Shown here: piece after piece, positions 25,059 through 34,675 of the stretch
How positions within the stretch are numbered: the first letter of the stretch is position 1
Layout: every line of letters starts with the position of its first letter
Assembly (NCBI GenBank): GCA_945873145.1
Contig: CAMCBZ010000003.1
Span: forward strand, 1-64,000
Direction of reading: 5' to 3'
DNA length: 64,000 nucleotides
Origin: an uncultured Prevotella sp.
GTDB taxonomy: Bacteria; Bacteroidota; Bacteroidia; Bacteroidales; Bacteroidaceae
Program-made: the position numbers and the translations under genes
The notes under the pieces: model-generated
Seen by the model: the letters and a program-made list of their open reading frames with translations, nothing else
Databases searched by the model: none
Told to the model about the DNA's origin: nothing

Positions 25059-26591
25059 TTATTTCTGGAAGTCGGGTGAAAGCGTGGCAATGGCCTTGCG
25101 CAACCGCTTGATGGTCTCCTCCTTGCCGAGGAAAGCCGAGATGTCGAACATGCCCGGGCCTTTGCCGATGCCGACGAGAGCGAGGCGGAAGGCGTTCATC
25201 ACGTCGCCCATCTTGTAGCCCTTGTCCGCAATCCACTTCTCCACGATGGGTTCCTGGCCTTCTACCGAGAAGTCGTCGATGCCTTCCAGCACGTCGATGA
25301 GCTCGCTCATCTGCTGGGCAGAGAACTCTTTCCAGCGCTTGCGCACCGTCTTCTCGTCGTATTCTGTCGGAGCGATGAAGAAGAACGAGCACAGAGGCCA
25401 TAGCTCCTTGACGAAGCTCACGCGGTCCTTCATCATGTGCACAACGAGCTTCACGCGGTCGAAGCTCTCGTCCACGCCGTTGTTGGCAACGATAGGCGCG
25501 AAGAGACGGGCTATCTCGTCGTCGCTCTTTCGCAGGATATATTCGTGATTGAACCATATGCCCTTTTGATAGTCGAACTTGGCGCCGCTCTTCGAGCACT
25601 TCGTGATGTCGAAAGCCTTGACGAGCTCGTCGAGTGAGAAGATCTCCTGATCTGTGCCTGGGTTCCATCCCAACAGAGCCAGGAAGTTGACCACGGCCTC
25701 GGGGAAGTAGCCGCTCTCGCGATAGCCCGAGCTGACCTCTCCAGTCTTGGGGTCGTGCCACTCCAGTGGGAATACGGGGAAGCCGAGACGATCGCCGTCG
25801 CGCTTGCTGAGCTTGCCTTTGCCTTCCGGCTTCAGCAACAGCGGCAGATGGGCGAAGCGGGGCATCGTGTCCTCCCAGCCAAAAGCCTTGTAGAGCAGTA
25901 CGTGGAGCGGAGCACTCGGCAGCCACTCCTCGCCGCGGATGACGTGGGTGATCTCCATCAGATGGTCGTCGACGATGTTGGCCAGGTGATAGGTAGGCAG
26001 CTCGTCGGCACTCTTGTAGAGCACCTTGTCGTCGAGGATGTCGCTCTTGACGCACACGTCGCCGCGGATCATGTCATTGACATGGATCTCCTGACCCGGC
26101 TCCACCTTGAAGCGAACGGTATATTGCACGCCGTCGTCGATGAGCTTTCGCCATTGCTCCTCGGGCATGGTCAGCGAGTTGCGCATTTGCAAGCGTGTGG
26201 TAGCGTCGTATTGGAAGTTCTTCACTTCGGCACGCTTGGCCTCCAGCTCCTCAGGCGTGTCGAAGGCATAGTAAGCCTTGCCGGCCTCCAGCAGTTGGTC
26301 GACATACTTCTTGTAGATGTCGCGGCGCTCGCTCTGGCGGTAAGGACCGTGCTTTCCTCCGAAGCTCACACCTTCGTCGAACTTGATTCCGAGCCATTTG
26401 AATGCTTTCAGAATGTATTCCTCAGCACCGGGAACAAAACGGTGCGAGTCTGTATCCTCGATACGGAACACCAGTTCACCGCCATGCTGGCGGGCAAAAA
26501 GATAGTTATAAAGAGCGGTGCGCACGCCGCCAATGTGTAAAGGTCCGGTTGGACTGGGCGCAAAACGCACCCTTACTTTTCTTTCAGACAT
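25059..26591 (-). CDS. gltX: Glutamyl-tRNA synthetase
   Basis: 510 residues, class I synthetase. The HIGH motif is in [21 protein letters not shown] at the start and the KMSKS equivalent is [10 protein letters not shown] in the middle. The tRNA-binding C-terminal domain is complete. A -7 box TACTTTTG lies on the minus strand upstream (26614-26621). It is transcribed divergently from the HD phosphohydrolase gene. Confidence 0.97.
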   Translation of the reverse strand: MSERKVRVRFAPSPTGPLHIGGVRTALYNYLFARQHGGELVFRIEDTDSHRFVPGAEEYILKAFKWLGIKFDEGVSFGGKHGPYRQSERRDIYKKYVDQLLEAGKAYYAFDTPEELEAKRAEVKNFQYDATTRLQMRNSLTMPEEQWRKLIDDGVQYTVRFKVEPGQEIHVNDMIRGDVCVKSDILDDKVLYKSADELPTYHLANIVDDHLMEITHVIRGEEWLPSAPLHVLLYKAFGWEDTMPRFAHLPLLLKPEGKGKLSKRDGDRLGFPVFPLEWHDPKTGEVSSGYRESGYFPEAVVNFLALLGWNPGTDQEIFSLDELVKAFDITKCSKSGAKFDYQKGIWFNHEYILRKSDDEIARLFAPIVANNGVDESFDRVKLVVHMMKDRVSFVKELWPLCSFFFIAPTEYDEKTVRKRWKEFSAQQMSELIDVLEGIDDFSVEGQEPIVEKWIADKGYKMGDVMNAFRLALVGIGKGPGMFDISAFLGKEETIKRLRKAIATLSPDFQK

Positions 26592-26710
26592 GCCTATGAA
26601 ATATTATTTTTTGCAAAAGTAATACTTTTTTTCGGTTTTAACGTATATTTTTAGTATTTTCGCAGTGTGAATAGAAATATCACGTTTGCACACCAGATTA
26701 TTGTGAGTTT

Positions 26711-28786
26711 ATGAGCATCATAGAACAGTTTCACCGCAGTGAAGAGCATCATTGGCGCAACATTGGCCTGAGGTTGTTGCTGGTACTGGCAACCACCGTG
26801 CTGATTGTGTGGTTCATGCCCCGCAATGATGCCCAACAGTTCCAGTACGAGATCGGCGAGCCATGGCATTATGGTACGATCATAGCGAAATACGATTTCC
26901 CGATCTACAAGACTGATGAGGCCTTGCAGCAGGAGCGAGACTCCTTGCTGAGCATGTTCCAGCCTTATTACAATTACGACGACAAGGTTGAGAGTCAGGC
27001 CATCGGCAAGTTCCGTTCCGACTTTGCCAAAGGCTTGCCTGATCTGCCGGGTACATTCGAGAATATCATCATCGACCGCCTTCACCGTCTCTATCAGGCC
27101 GGTATCATGAGCACACCCGACTACAATGCCTTGCATGGCGACACGACGCGGCTCATCCGTGTCATCTTCGGCAAGAATGCCGAGAGCGTGCAGACGGGGT
27201 GCATCTATTCCACGAAGTCAGCCTACGAGCAGTTGCTCAGTGATGAGGAACTGAGCAAGGAACGCCCGGCTTTGCAACGGCTGAATCTCAACAACTATAT
27301 CGAGCCCAACCTCATCTATGACCGTGCCCATTCCCAGACGGCGCGCAACGATCTGCTAAGCAGCATCTCACCGGCCAGTGGCATGATGATGGCAGGACAG
27401 AAAGTCATCGGCGTGGGCGATATGGTCAACGAGTACAACTATCGGGTGCTCAACTCGTTCCAGCGAGAGTTGCAGCGCCGCAATGCCTCGAAGAGTCAGT
27501 TGGCCCAGCATTTGGCCGGTGGCACGATCTATGTCTTCACCCTTGTACTGCTCTTCACCATCTATCTGGCAATGTTCCGCAAGGACTATTTCGACAAGCC
27601 GCGCAGCATTGCCATGCTCTATCTGCTGATCACCATCTTCCCCATCTTGGTGTCGTTGATGATGGTGCACAGCTATTTCAGTTTCAGTGTCTATGTGCTT
27701 CCGTTTGCCTTTGTGCCGATCTTCGCACGTGTGTTTATGGACTCCCGCACGGCGTTCATCACCCATGTGACGATGGTACTTATCTGTGCCGCGGTGCTGA
27801 GAATGCAGTATGAGTTCATCGTCATCCAGACAGTGGCAGGCCTGGTGGCCATCTATTCGCTGCGCGAGATGACCTCACGCGCCCAGGTGTTCAAGACTGC
27901 CGTGCTGGTCTTCGGCTCGACCTGTCTCATCCATTTTGCCTTGCAGCTGATGCAGAGCGGTGCTGTCTTTGAGCCCGACACGCGCATGTACTACCATTTC
28001 TTTATCAATGGCGTGCTGCTCTTGCTGGCCTACCCGCTGATGTATCTCGTGGAGAAGCTTTTCGGCTTCACCTCCACCATCACGCTCATCGAGCTCAGCA
28101 ACACCAACCGCGGCCTGCTGCGTATGCTTAGCGAGGTGGCCCCCGGCACGTTCCAGCATTCGATCATCGTCGGTAATCTCGCCTCGGAGATAGCCAACAA
28201 GATCGGAGCCAACAGCACGCTCGTGCGTACCGGTGCCCTCTATCACGACATTGGCAAGATGGCCAATCCGGCGTTCTTCACCGAGAACCAGCAAGGAGGC
28301 ATCAACCCTCACGACAATCTCACGGAGAAAGAGAGCGCCAAGATCATCATCGGGCATGTCACCAATGGCGTGAAGCTTGCCGAGGAAGCTAACCTGCCGG
28401 TGTTTATCCGTGACTTCATCCTCACTCACCACGGTCGTGGCCTGGTGAAGTATTTCTATATCAAGTACCAGAACGAGCATCCCGACGAGATTGTCGACAA
28501 GGAGCCGTTTACCTATCCCGGACCGAATCCCTACACCCGTGAGCAGGCTATCCTGATGATGGCAGATGCCTGCGAGGCTGCCTCGCACTCACTCAAGGAG
28601 TATACAGAAGAGAACATCAGCGAGTTGGTCAACAAGATGGTGGACGGACAGGTTGCTGCCGGCTTCTTCAAGGAGTGTCGCATCACGTTCTACGACATCG
28701 CCATTGCCAAGCAGGTGCTCATCGACCGCCTGAAGGCTATCTATCACACACGTATCCAATATCCCAAGCTCAAGGACGAAAAGTAA
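26711..28786 (+). CDS. 7TM-HD phosphohydrolase (PgpH/YqfF type)
   Basis: 691 residues. An N-terminal helix (LRLLLVLATTVLIVWF), a large extracytoplasmic domain, a bundle of about seven membrane helices (residues about 270-440, for example GGTIYVFTLVLLFTIYLAMF and IFPILVSLMMVHSYFSFSVYVL), and a cytoplasmic HD domain with the metal pair at residues 512-513 (ALYHDIGKM) plus NGVKLAEEANLP and FILTHHGRG. In Listeria the relative PgpH degrades cyclic di-AMP; this is the likely role here, though it has not been shown for this protein. Confidence 0.9.
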   Translation: MSIIEQFHRSEEHHWRNIGLRLLLVLATTVLIVWFMPRNDAQQFQYEIGEPWHYGTIIAKYDFPIYKTDEALQQERDSLLSMFQPYYNYDDKVESQAIGKFRSDFAKGLPDLPGTFENIIIDRLHRLYQAGIMSTPDYNALHGDTTRLIRVIFGKNAESVQTGCIYSTKSAYEQLLSDEELSKERPALQRLNLNNYIEPNLIYDRAHSQTARNDLLSSISPASGMMMAGQKVIGVGDMVNEYNYRVLNSFQRELQRRNASKSQLAQHLAGGTIYVFTLVLLFTIYLAMFRKDYFDKPRSIAMLYLLITIFPILVSLMMVHSYFSFSVYVLPFAFVPIFARVFMDSRTAFITHVTMVLICAAVLRMQYEFIVIQTVAGLVAIYSLREMTSRAQVFKTAVLVFGSTCLIHFALQLMQSGAVFEPDTRMYYHFFINGVLLLLAYPLMYLVEKLFGFTSTITLIELSNTNRGLLRMLSEVAPGTFQHSIIVGNLASEIANKIGANSTLVRTGALYHDIGKMANPAFFTENQQGGINPHDNLTEKESAKIIIGHVTNGVKLAEEANLPVFIRDFILTHHGRGLVKYFYIKYQNEHPDEIVDKEPFTYPGPNPYTREQAILMMADACEAASHSLKEYTEENISELVNKMVDGQVAAGFFKECRITFYDIAIAKQVLIDRLKAIYHTRIQYPKLKDEK

Positions 28787-28813
28787 GGGCTGAGGTTGTA
28801 CCTTGCCCTTACT
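28782..28813 (+). terminator. Hairpin at the end of the HD gene
   Basis: AGTAAGGGC pairs perfectly with GCCCTTACT around a 14-base loop and includes the stop codon. No proper T-run follows, so it may stabilise the 3' end and not terminate. Confidence 0.45.
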
Positions 28814-28996
28814 CTTACTCTTGCTAAATCTTTTCTTTACGACGGTCTTGTTGATCGCCGCAGCCTTTTGTATGGCTGATAGTTTGGCCACTATTAGGAC
28901 CGAGTCTGTATGTGCTATATATATAATATGGTGTTGACGCTATGAGATAACGTGTATCGTTAAAGAATTGTAACGACAACTGAAATATCTACAACT

Positions 28997-29030
28997 TTTG
29001 TAGAACTATCGAACAATATTAGTACCTTTG
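28997..29030 (+). promoter_or_regulatory. Promoter of the FadL-type porin gene
   Basis: TTTG at 28997-29000 and TACCTTTG at 29023-29030 with a 22-nt spacer, one or two bases longer than usual. The ATG at 29061 follows 30 nt later. Confidence 0.65.
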
Positions 29031-29060
29031 CAGGCGCAATTCAAAACAACTTTTAGGATA

Positions 29061-30659
29061 ATGAAGTCTAAAATGATTCTTGCGGCTGCTTTTGCCGCAA
29101 TCTCCCAGTTGGCTTTCGCCGGTGGCATTCTGACCAACACCAATCAAAACATTGCTTATAACCGTATGATGAGCCGTGAGGCTGCCATAGGCATTGATGG
29201 TGCGTATTACAACCCAGCCGGTGTGGCTTTCCTTTCCCCGGGACACCATTTCTCGTTCAACTGGCAGACGGCCATCCAAAGCCGTACGATAGAGAACGAT
29301 TATCCGTTGTTTGGCAACAACACTGCTGACAACAGCACGCACCGCAAGTTCCGGGGCAAGGCCTTTGCTCCCGTCCTTCCTTCCGTGCAGTATGCCTACA
29401 ATTGGCATAACTTCTCCTTTCAGGCTAATGTTGGACTGATCGGCGGTGGTGGCAAGTGCACCTTCGACGATGGTCTGGGCTCGTTTGAGAAGATTGTTGG
29501 TGAGGCGGCTTTAGGGGCTGTTGGCCTGGCCGGTGCCGTGGATCAGGCTTTGGAGCGGCAGATGTTCACTTCGCCTCAGATGTTCGGTACTGACGGCAAG
29601 TACAGCTTCAACAGTTACATGCGTGGCAATTCCTATTACTATGGTTTCTCTGTGGGTGCTGCTTACCGCTTGCGTCCCAATCTGAGTTTCTTCGGCGGTG
29701 TGCGCGCCGTGTATGCCACTGGCAGCTACTATGGCTATGTGCGCAATATCAAGGTGGGGAATATGCCGCTCTATAAAGTCCTCGACCCTTCGAAGACCAA
29801 CTCCGGTGACATCGAGTTGAACTGTGACCAGAAGGGCCTCGGCTTCACCCCAATCATCAGCATCGACTATCGTCTCGGCCGCTGGAACTTCGCGGCCAAG
29901 TATGAGTTCAAGACACGTATGCGTCTGAAGAACGAGAGCGTCAACCAGGCACCGTCTATTGGTAACCTTCAGGATAACCTCGGCATGGCCGTGGCGCAGA
30001 CTGTCGCCGCACAGGCCATGAAGCAGGACAAGACGCAGACCATGACGCAGACCGAGGCAATGGCCTACGGACTGGAGTATGCTAAGACCAAGCTTAGCAA
30101 CCCGCGTGTCGTTGGTGCCATGGGTATGATCAAGCAGCAGTTCGACAGCAAGATGACGGAGGCTACCGGTGAGTATGCCGATGGCGTGAAGGTGCCGGCA
30201 GATATTCCTGCCCTGCTTTCTGTGGGTGTGGGCTACAACCCCGTCGATCCCTTGCGCGTAAATGTCGGCTTCCACTATTTCTACGACAAGCAGGCCACGG
30301 CCTACAACCATCGTGAGGAGAAACTCAAGCATGGAACGATGGAGTGGACGGCCGGTGCCGAGTTCGATGCGAGCAAGCGCATCACCGTGTCGGCCGGTTG
30401 GCAGAACACCAACTATGGTTTGAGTGAGGCTTATATGAACGACAAGAGTTTCGTGGTCAGCTCCAACAGTGTGGCTTGTGGTGCCCGCTTCCACCTCACG
30501 AAGCGCATGGACCTGAACGTGGCTTATTTCCACTCGTTCTATCAGCATAAGAAAACCACTGACGACGTGGCACTGTCATCAACGCAGACGGTTACCTACA
30601 AGAGCGACTACACCCGCGACAACAACGTGTTCGGCGTTGGCGTAGACTTCAACTTCTAA
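29061..30659 (+). CDS. OmpP1/FadL-family outer-membrane transporter
   Basis: About 532 residues from the ATG at 29061, which begins a signal peptide (MKSKMILAAAFAAISQLAFA); the frame is open to 29028 but that part covers the promoter. The mature N-terminus has the FadL-like pattern GGILTNTNQNIAYNRMMSREA and GIDGAYYNPAGVAFL, where the NPA motif is typical. The end is an aromatic-terminated barrel (FGVGVDFNF). FadL proteins take up hydrophobic compounds such as fatty acids; the cargo here is unknown. A stretch rich in Gln/Met/Thr (MKQDKTQTMTQTEAMAYG) lies in the middle. Confidence 0.93.
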   Translation: MKSKMILAAAFAAISQLAFAGGILTNTNQNIAYNRMMSREAAIGIDGAYYNPAGVAFLSPGHHFSFNWQTAIQSRTIENDYPLFGNNTADNSTHRKFRGKAFAPVLPSVQYAYNWHNFSFQANVGLIGGGGKCTFDDGLGSFEKIVGEAALGAVGLAGAVDQALERQMFTSPQMFGTDGKYSFNSYMRGNSYYYGFSVGAAYRLRPNLSFFGGVRAVYATGSYYGYVRNIKVGNMPLYKVLDPSKTNSGDIELNCDQKGLGFTPIISIDYRLGRWNFAAKYEFKTRMRLKNESVNQAPSIGNLQDNLGMAVAQTVAAQAMKQDKTQTMTQTEAMAYGLEYAKTKLSNPRVVGAMGMIKQQFDSKMTEATGEYADGVKVPADIPALLSVGVGYNPVDPLRVNVGFHYFYDKQATAYNHREEKLKHGTMEWTAGAEFDASKRITVSAGWQNTNYGLSEAYMNDKSFVVSSNSVACGARFHLTKRMDLNVAYFHSFYQHKKTTDDVALSSTQTVTYKSDYTRDNNVFGVGVDFNF

Positions 30660-30677
30660 AAGGAAATAAGACCAGAA

Positions 30678-30855
30678 CAGACCCTCTCTAGCTCCCCCTA
30701 AAAGGGGGAGAAACAGCCATTCCTATCGTACATTTTAGGAAAAGAAGGAGTTTTTGCTTCTCTACTTTATTTATTCGAGCACGGATGGATTAGCTTTTTC
30801 CGAAAGTCTGGGTGTTGCGTTTCTCCCCCTTTTAGGGGGAGCTAGAGAGGGTCTG
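30678..30855. repeat. Perfect 37-bp inverted repeat flanking a 104-bp core
   Basis: The left arm 30678-30714 and right arm 30819-30855 are exact reverse complements. Each arm itself holds a small palindrome (CTCCCCCTAAAAGGGGGAG). It lies between the convergent ends of the FadL gene and priA, and may act as terminator for both or be a miniature mobile element. No open frame is in the core. Confidence 0.9.
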
Positions 30856-30867
30856 TAGCTAGTTTCC

Positions 30868-33141
30868 TTACATCGGGTCTACATCAAAGTAGACTTGCAA
30901 GGCCTTATAGCCTTTCTGACTCAGCAGCTGCTGTCGGAGGGCTATAAGGCTTTGTTGCGTTTGTGCCCTGGCAATGCCGTTCTCCAGCTTCAGCACGATC
31001 TTGCGGATGCTGAGGCTTTGGATGCGTGCCACGCCCGGCTTGTCAGGACCGAGCACACGGTCGCCGAAGCGTTGGCGCAGCTGCGCACCTAATTGCTGAG
31101 AAGCAGCTTCGGCAATGCCCTCCTGCTTATGCTTGAGGTATATATATATAAGGTGATAGAACGGTGGGTAGTGAAACAGATGGCGCTCGGTGAGCAGGTC
31201 GTGGTAGAAGCCCTGATAGTCGTTGCTCACGACTTGCTGCACCACGGGCAGCTGTGGGTTGCGGGTCTGCAGGATGACAAGGCCGCGCTTGCCCTTGCGC
31301 CCGGCGCGTCCGCTGACCTGACTCATCATCATAAAGGCATATTCGTAGGCGCGGAAGTCGGGGTAGTTGAGCATCGAGTCAGCGTCGAGGATGCCCACCA
31401 CAGCCACGCGGTCGAAGTCGAGGCCTTTGCTGATCATCTGTGTGCCGATGAGCAGATTGGTCTTGCCTGCGCCGAAGTCGTGGATGATGCGCTCGTAGGC
31501 TCCTTTTGTGCGCGTGGTGTCAAGGTCCATGCGTGCCACGCGTGCTTCGGGAAACACTTCTTTGATCTGGTCCTCGATCTTCTCCGTACCATAGCCGCGG
31601 CCGCTGAGATGAGGATTGCCGCAACAGGGGCAGACCAGTGGCACGGGCTGGGTGTAGCCACAGTAGTGGCAGGTCAGCATGTTTAACCGCTTGTGATAGG
31701 TGAGACTCACATCGCAGTTCTTGCAGTGAGGCACCCAGCCACAGACCTTGCACTCGATCATCGGCGCAAAGCCACGGCGGTTTTGGAAGAGGATGGCTTG
31801 CTTGCCCTGGCTCAGCGCCTCGCGTATGGCACTGAGCAGTTGGGGCGAGAATGGACCGCTCATCATCTTGCGGTGGCGCAGGTCCTTGATGTCGACAACA
31901 TGGATGTCGGGCAACTCGATGCCCTGGTAACGCTGCATGAGTGGCACGTATCCGTATTTCCCCGTTTTGGCATTGTAGTAGCTTTCCATGCATGGCGTAG
32001 CACTGCCCAACAGCGTCTTGGCGCCCAGCATCTGCGCCATGACGATGGCTGCGCTGCGTGCATGGTAGCGTGGCGCGGGGTCTTGCTGCTTGTAGCTGGT
32101 CTCGTGCTCCTCGTCAATGATGACCAGTCCGAGTCGCTGAAACGGCAGAAATACGGCGCTGCGGGCACCGAGGATGACACTGTAAGGCTTGTCGGAGAGT
32201 TGCTTTTGCCAGATCTCCACGCGCTCGGCATCGCTGTATTTACTATGGTATATGCCGAGCTCGCTGCCGAAGACTCGTTGCAGTCGCTCGGTCATCTGCA
32301 CGGTGAGGGCTATCTCGGGCAAGAGATAGAGCACTTGCTTGCCCTCGGCGATAGCTTTCTCAATGAGATGGATATAGATTTCGGTCTTACCGCTGGAGGT
32401 CACACCATGGAGCAGCACCACGTTTTTCTCCCTCCACTGTGCCTCTATGTCGTCCATGACCTTGGCCTGGGCGTCGTTGAGCGTCTTCATGTTTTCGGGA
32501 TGAGGCTGCCCGGCATGGTTGAGCCGTCCCACCTCACGGTCGTAGGCTTCGAGGAAGCCGTGCACGACGAGCTGCCGTACGATAGCCGTTGAGCAGCTCG
32601 TGGCGTTCATGAGTTCCTCGCGTGTCAGCTCCTTGATCTCGCAGGGATTCTCGAAGTAAAGGTCCCAGTGGGAGAGTTGCAGGAAAGTGAGAAACACCTT
32701 TTGCTGTTTGGGCATACGCCTTAAAAGTTCGATGGCGATATGCAGTGCCTGTTCGTTGCGGTACTTGGCGGCCAGTCTTACGCAGGGCTCTGTCTTGGGG
32801 CGGTAGCCCGTCTCGGCTTTCAGTCCGGCGGGCAGGGCAGCGTTCATCACTTCGCCCATGGTGCACATATAGTACGATGCGATCCATTGCCACAGCCGGT
32901 ACTGTGTGGGCAGGATCACGGGTGAGGCGTCGAGCACGTCGAGCACTTCTTTGATCTTGCTGTCATCGAGTTGCGGCTTGTCGTCGTGGATGCGCACACA
33001 CAGCGCTGCCACCGTCTTGCTCTTGCCCCAGGGCACGAGCAGGCGCATACCGGCCACGATGCCGTTGGCTTTCTTGTCGTCAACGGCATAACTGAAGGTG
33101 CCCTCTAAAGGCAGCGGCAATATCACGTCTACGTATCTCAT
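30868..33141 (-). CDS. priA: Primosomal protein N' (replication restart helicase PriA)
   Basis: 757 residues from the ATG at 33141 (MRYVDVILPLPLEGTFSYAV); the in-frame extension to 33204 would overlap the broken toxin gene and is not homologous. Walker A is GVTSSGKT at about residues 246-253, the Walker B box is IDEEHETSYKQ, and a zinc-binding region has paired cysteines (CKVCGWVPHCKNC, then CHYCGY and CPCCG). The helicase C-terminal motifs follow (GTQMISKGLDFD, QVSGRAGR). Restarts stalled replication forks. Confidence 0.96.
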   Translation of the reverse strand: MRYVDVILPLPLEGTFSYAVDDKKANGIVAGMRLLVPWGKSKTVAALCVRIHDDKPQLDDSKIKEVLDVLDASPVILPTQYRLWQWIASYYMCTMGEVMNAALPAGLKAETGYRPKTEPCVRLAAKYRNEQALHIAIELLRRMPKQQKVFLTFLQLSHWDLYFENPCEIKELTREELMNATSCSTAIVRQLVVHGFLEAYDREVGRLNHAGQPHPENMKTLNDAQAKVMDDIEAQWREKNVVLLHGVTSSGKTEIYIHLIEKAIAEGKQVLYLLPEIALTVQMTERLQRVFGSELGIYHSKYSDAERVEIWQKQLSDKPYSVILGARSAVFLPFQRLGLVIIDEEHETSYKQQDPAPRYHARSAAIVMAQMLGAKTLLGSATPCMESYYNAKTGKYGYVPLMQRYQGIELPDIHVVDIKDLRHRKMMSGPFSPQLLSAIREALSQGKQAILFQNRRGFAPMIECKVCGWVPHCKNCDVSLTYHKRLNMLTCHYCGYTQPVPLVCPCCGNPHLSGRGYGTEKIEDQIKEVFPEARVARMDLDTTRTKGAYERIIHDFGAGKTNLLIGTQMISKGLDFDRVAVVGILDADSMLNYPDFRAYEYAFMMMSQVSGRAGRKGKRGLVILQTRNPQLPVVQQVVSNDYQGFYHDLLTERHLFHYPPFYHLIYIYLKHKQEGIAEAASQQLGAQLRQRFGDRVLGPDKPGVARIQSLSIRKIVLKLENGIARAQTQQSLIALRQQLLSQKGYKALQVYFDVDPM

Positions 33142-33169
33142 GGTGGTGCTTAATGCTGACAGGTCATTA

Positions 33170-33444
33170 TCACTTATCTTTGTAGTGCCCTTCAACCTCA
33201 ACAATCAATACGGTAACAATGTTATCGTATATTTCGTATATGATTCTGTCGTGAGCTGTGATATGGCGAGAATAAGTAATGTCTTGCCTTCCTATAAGCG
33301 GTTCTTGGTGTCCTGTTCCTGTTCGCGGATGGTCCGCCAGTTCGTGGAAGAGCTTCTGATATTTTTTGAAAAGTTGCGGATTAGACTTTTCCACTTCTTA
33401 ATGATCTAGTCTGCATCTTTGGCAATGTCTATGACATAGCTCAT
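33170..33444 (-). pseudogene. yoeB: Broken YoeB-family toxin
   Basis: The ATG at 33444 overlaps the antitoxin stop as ATGA, the normal arrangement in yefM-yoeB operons. It reads MSYVIDIAKDAD and then TAG; past that stop the frame gives IIKKWK before it fails, and the YoeB frame resumes one base off as KSNPQLFKKYQKLFHELADHPRTGTGH through to YEIYDN and VEGHYKDK. Restoring one A in the run TGGAAAAGT would rejoin the frames. The C-terminal catalytic region, including the last His, is intact. Two independent lesions argue for a dead toxin. A GTG-initiated fragment at 33394 lacks the N-terminus. Confidence 0.85.
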
Positions 33445-33701
33445 AAGTTCTCGAAGTATTTGTCTATTTCTTCATGAGTCTTGAGGCGGGTGAATTCCCC
33501 AGCCTTGTATTCAGCACGAGCCTTCTCTATTCTCGCCTGGAGAGAAGGCGTAATCGTGATGTCGTCATCATTAACAGGCACTAAGGTATAGGCTTGTTTC
33601 TTATTTCTTCTGATGATGACATGTGCTCCTTGATCGGCTAAGTCAAAGGCGTGAGCCTGCTGACTTCGGAATTCTCGGGAGGTAAAATTAACTACAGCCA
33701 T
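33441..33701 (-). CDS. yefM: YefM/Phd-family antitoxin
   Basis: 86 residues: an N-terminal DNA-binding Phd/YefM domain (MAVVNFTSREFRSQQAHAFDLADQG then VIIRRNKKQAYTLVPV) and a C-terminal tail that in relatives wraps the toxin (RLKTHEEIDKYFENL). Intact although the toxin that follows is broken. It would still repress its promoter at 33727-33766 and may neutralise related toxins elsewhere (inference). Confidence 0.9.
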   Translation of the reverse strand: MAVVNFTSREFRSQQAHAFDLADQGAHVIIRRNKKQAYTLVPVNDDDITITPSLQARIEKARAEYKAGEFTRLKTHEEIDKYFENL

Positions 33702-33726
33702 AGTAAATATGATTTTAATACGATGG

Positions 33727-33766
33727 CAAAGATAGTAAATTATTTAATATGTACCAAATTTGGCAC
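33727..33766 (-). promoter_or_regulatory. Promoter and likely operator of the antitoxin gene
   Basis: On the minus strand TTTG (33755-33758) and TATCTTTG (33727-33734) stand 20 nt apart. The -33 box sits inside a perfect palindrome CCAAATTTGG (33754-33763), extended to GTACCAAATTTGGCAC, a good candidate for YefM autorepression. Confidence 0.7.
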
Positions 33767-33790
33767 GCAATAATTGTCTTATTGCTGCCT

Positions 33791-34573
33791 CTATCTGTTA
33801 TCCTCCTTCTCTATCTTCACGTCCAGTGTCTGTTCGATGACCGTGATGATGCTGTTGAGGCTGCTGGTGTCGAAGTCGGCGGTGAGGCGCTTGCCGGTGT
33901 CGCTGGCGGTGAGCCGCACGTGGTAGTAGGTGCTGAGCGTGTGGAGCACGTCGCTGAGGGGCGTGTCGGCGAAGTGGAACGTGTGGGTGGCCCATGCCGC
34001 CTGGTTCACGTCGGTCTTCTTGTCCAGACGTGGTGCACTGTCTCCTTGTGACAGCGTTGCGGACATGCCTGCCCGCAACGCAATAGCTGTGTTGCCGGAG
34101 CGTGTGGAGCCGAAGCTGGCCGCTCCTTCGAGAACTGTCAGCCGTGTAATCCCTTCCGACTCTTCCACTTGCAGATGCGTGCCGATGTCGCGGATGATGT
34201 AGTCGTGGTCAGCGATGGTGAAAGGATTCCGTGCATCGTGATGAATGTCGAAATAAGCTTTACCCGTCATCTCCACCTCACGGCAGTCGCTTGTGTAGGA
34301 CAGTGTGGCGTGGGGAGCCAGCGTCACCATCGTGCCGTCGGGCAGACGGTAGACCTGTTGTGTGGCGTCGGCGGTGAGCGTCGTCGTGGCCGGGCGCAGA
34401 TAGAGATAAGTGCCGATGCCTATCACCACGAGTACAGAGGCGGCCGCGGCAGCCCAGCGCAGGATATAGTGGCGGGCAGTGTGGCGTGGCGTGCCCACCC
34501 GAGCCTGAATCTTGTCGAGGGCTCTCTGTGTGTCGAGCTTACCCTCCTTATAATAATGAAGTACGTACCGCAT
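33791..34573 (-). CDS. FecR-family anti-sigma factor (second system)
   Basis: About 260 residues from the ATG at 34573 (MRYVLHYYKEGKLDTQRAL); a TTG two codons earlier is also open. A short cytoplasmic anti-sigma part precedes one membrane helix (WAAAAASVLVVIGIGTYLYL, about residues 40-60). The periplasmic FecR core follows (VYRLPDGTMVTLAPHATLSY, VEMTGKAYFDIHHDARNPFTI, GTHLQVEESEG) and a C-terminal DUF4974-like domain (DVLHTLSTYYHV). It is the last gene of the second signalling locus, far from the sigma gene at 39868, whereas the usual order is sigma then FecR. Confidence 0.9.
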   Translation of the reverse strand: MRYVLHYYKEGKLDTQRALDKIQARVGTPRHTARHYILRWAAAAASVLVVIGIGTYLYLRPATTTLTADATQQVYRLPDGTMVTLAPHATLSYTSDCREVEMTGKAYFDIHHDARNPFTIADHDYIIRDIGTHLQVEESEGITRLTVLEGAASFGSTRSGNTAIALRAGMSATLSQGDSAPRLDKKTDVNQAAWATHTFHFADTPLSDVLHTLSTYYHVRLTASDTGKRLTADFDTSSLNSIITVIEQTLDVKIEKEDNR

Positions 34574-34588
34574 ATGCAATGTTGAGTG

Positions 34589-34637
34589 ATGAGTGTTGAA
34601 TGATGAATGAACGCAATGTATGAGTGTTGAATGATGA
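34589..34637. repeat. 18-bp direct repeat before the FecR gene
   Basis: Two exact copies of an 18-base word (34589-34606 and 34620-34637) 31 nt apart between the DUF4249 and FecR genes. Their meaning is unclear; a binding site or a duplication are both possible. Confidence 0.7.
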
Positions 34638-34675
34638 CTTAGAGCAGCCGTGAGGCTGGGAGAAAGAGTCTGTCG

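Noticed and set aside
29028..29060. Extended N-terminus of the FadL-type protein
   Set aside because: It covers the promoter -7 region and precedes a complete signal peptide.
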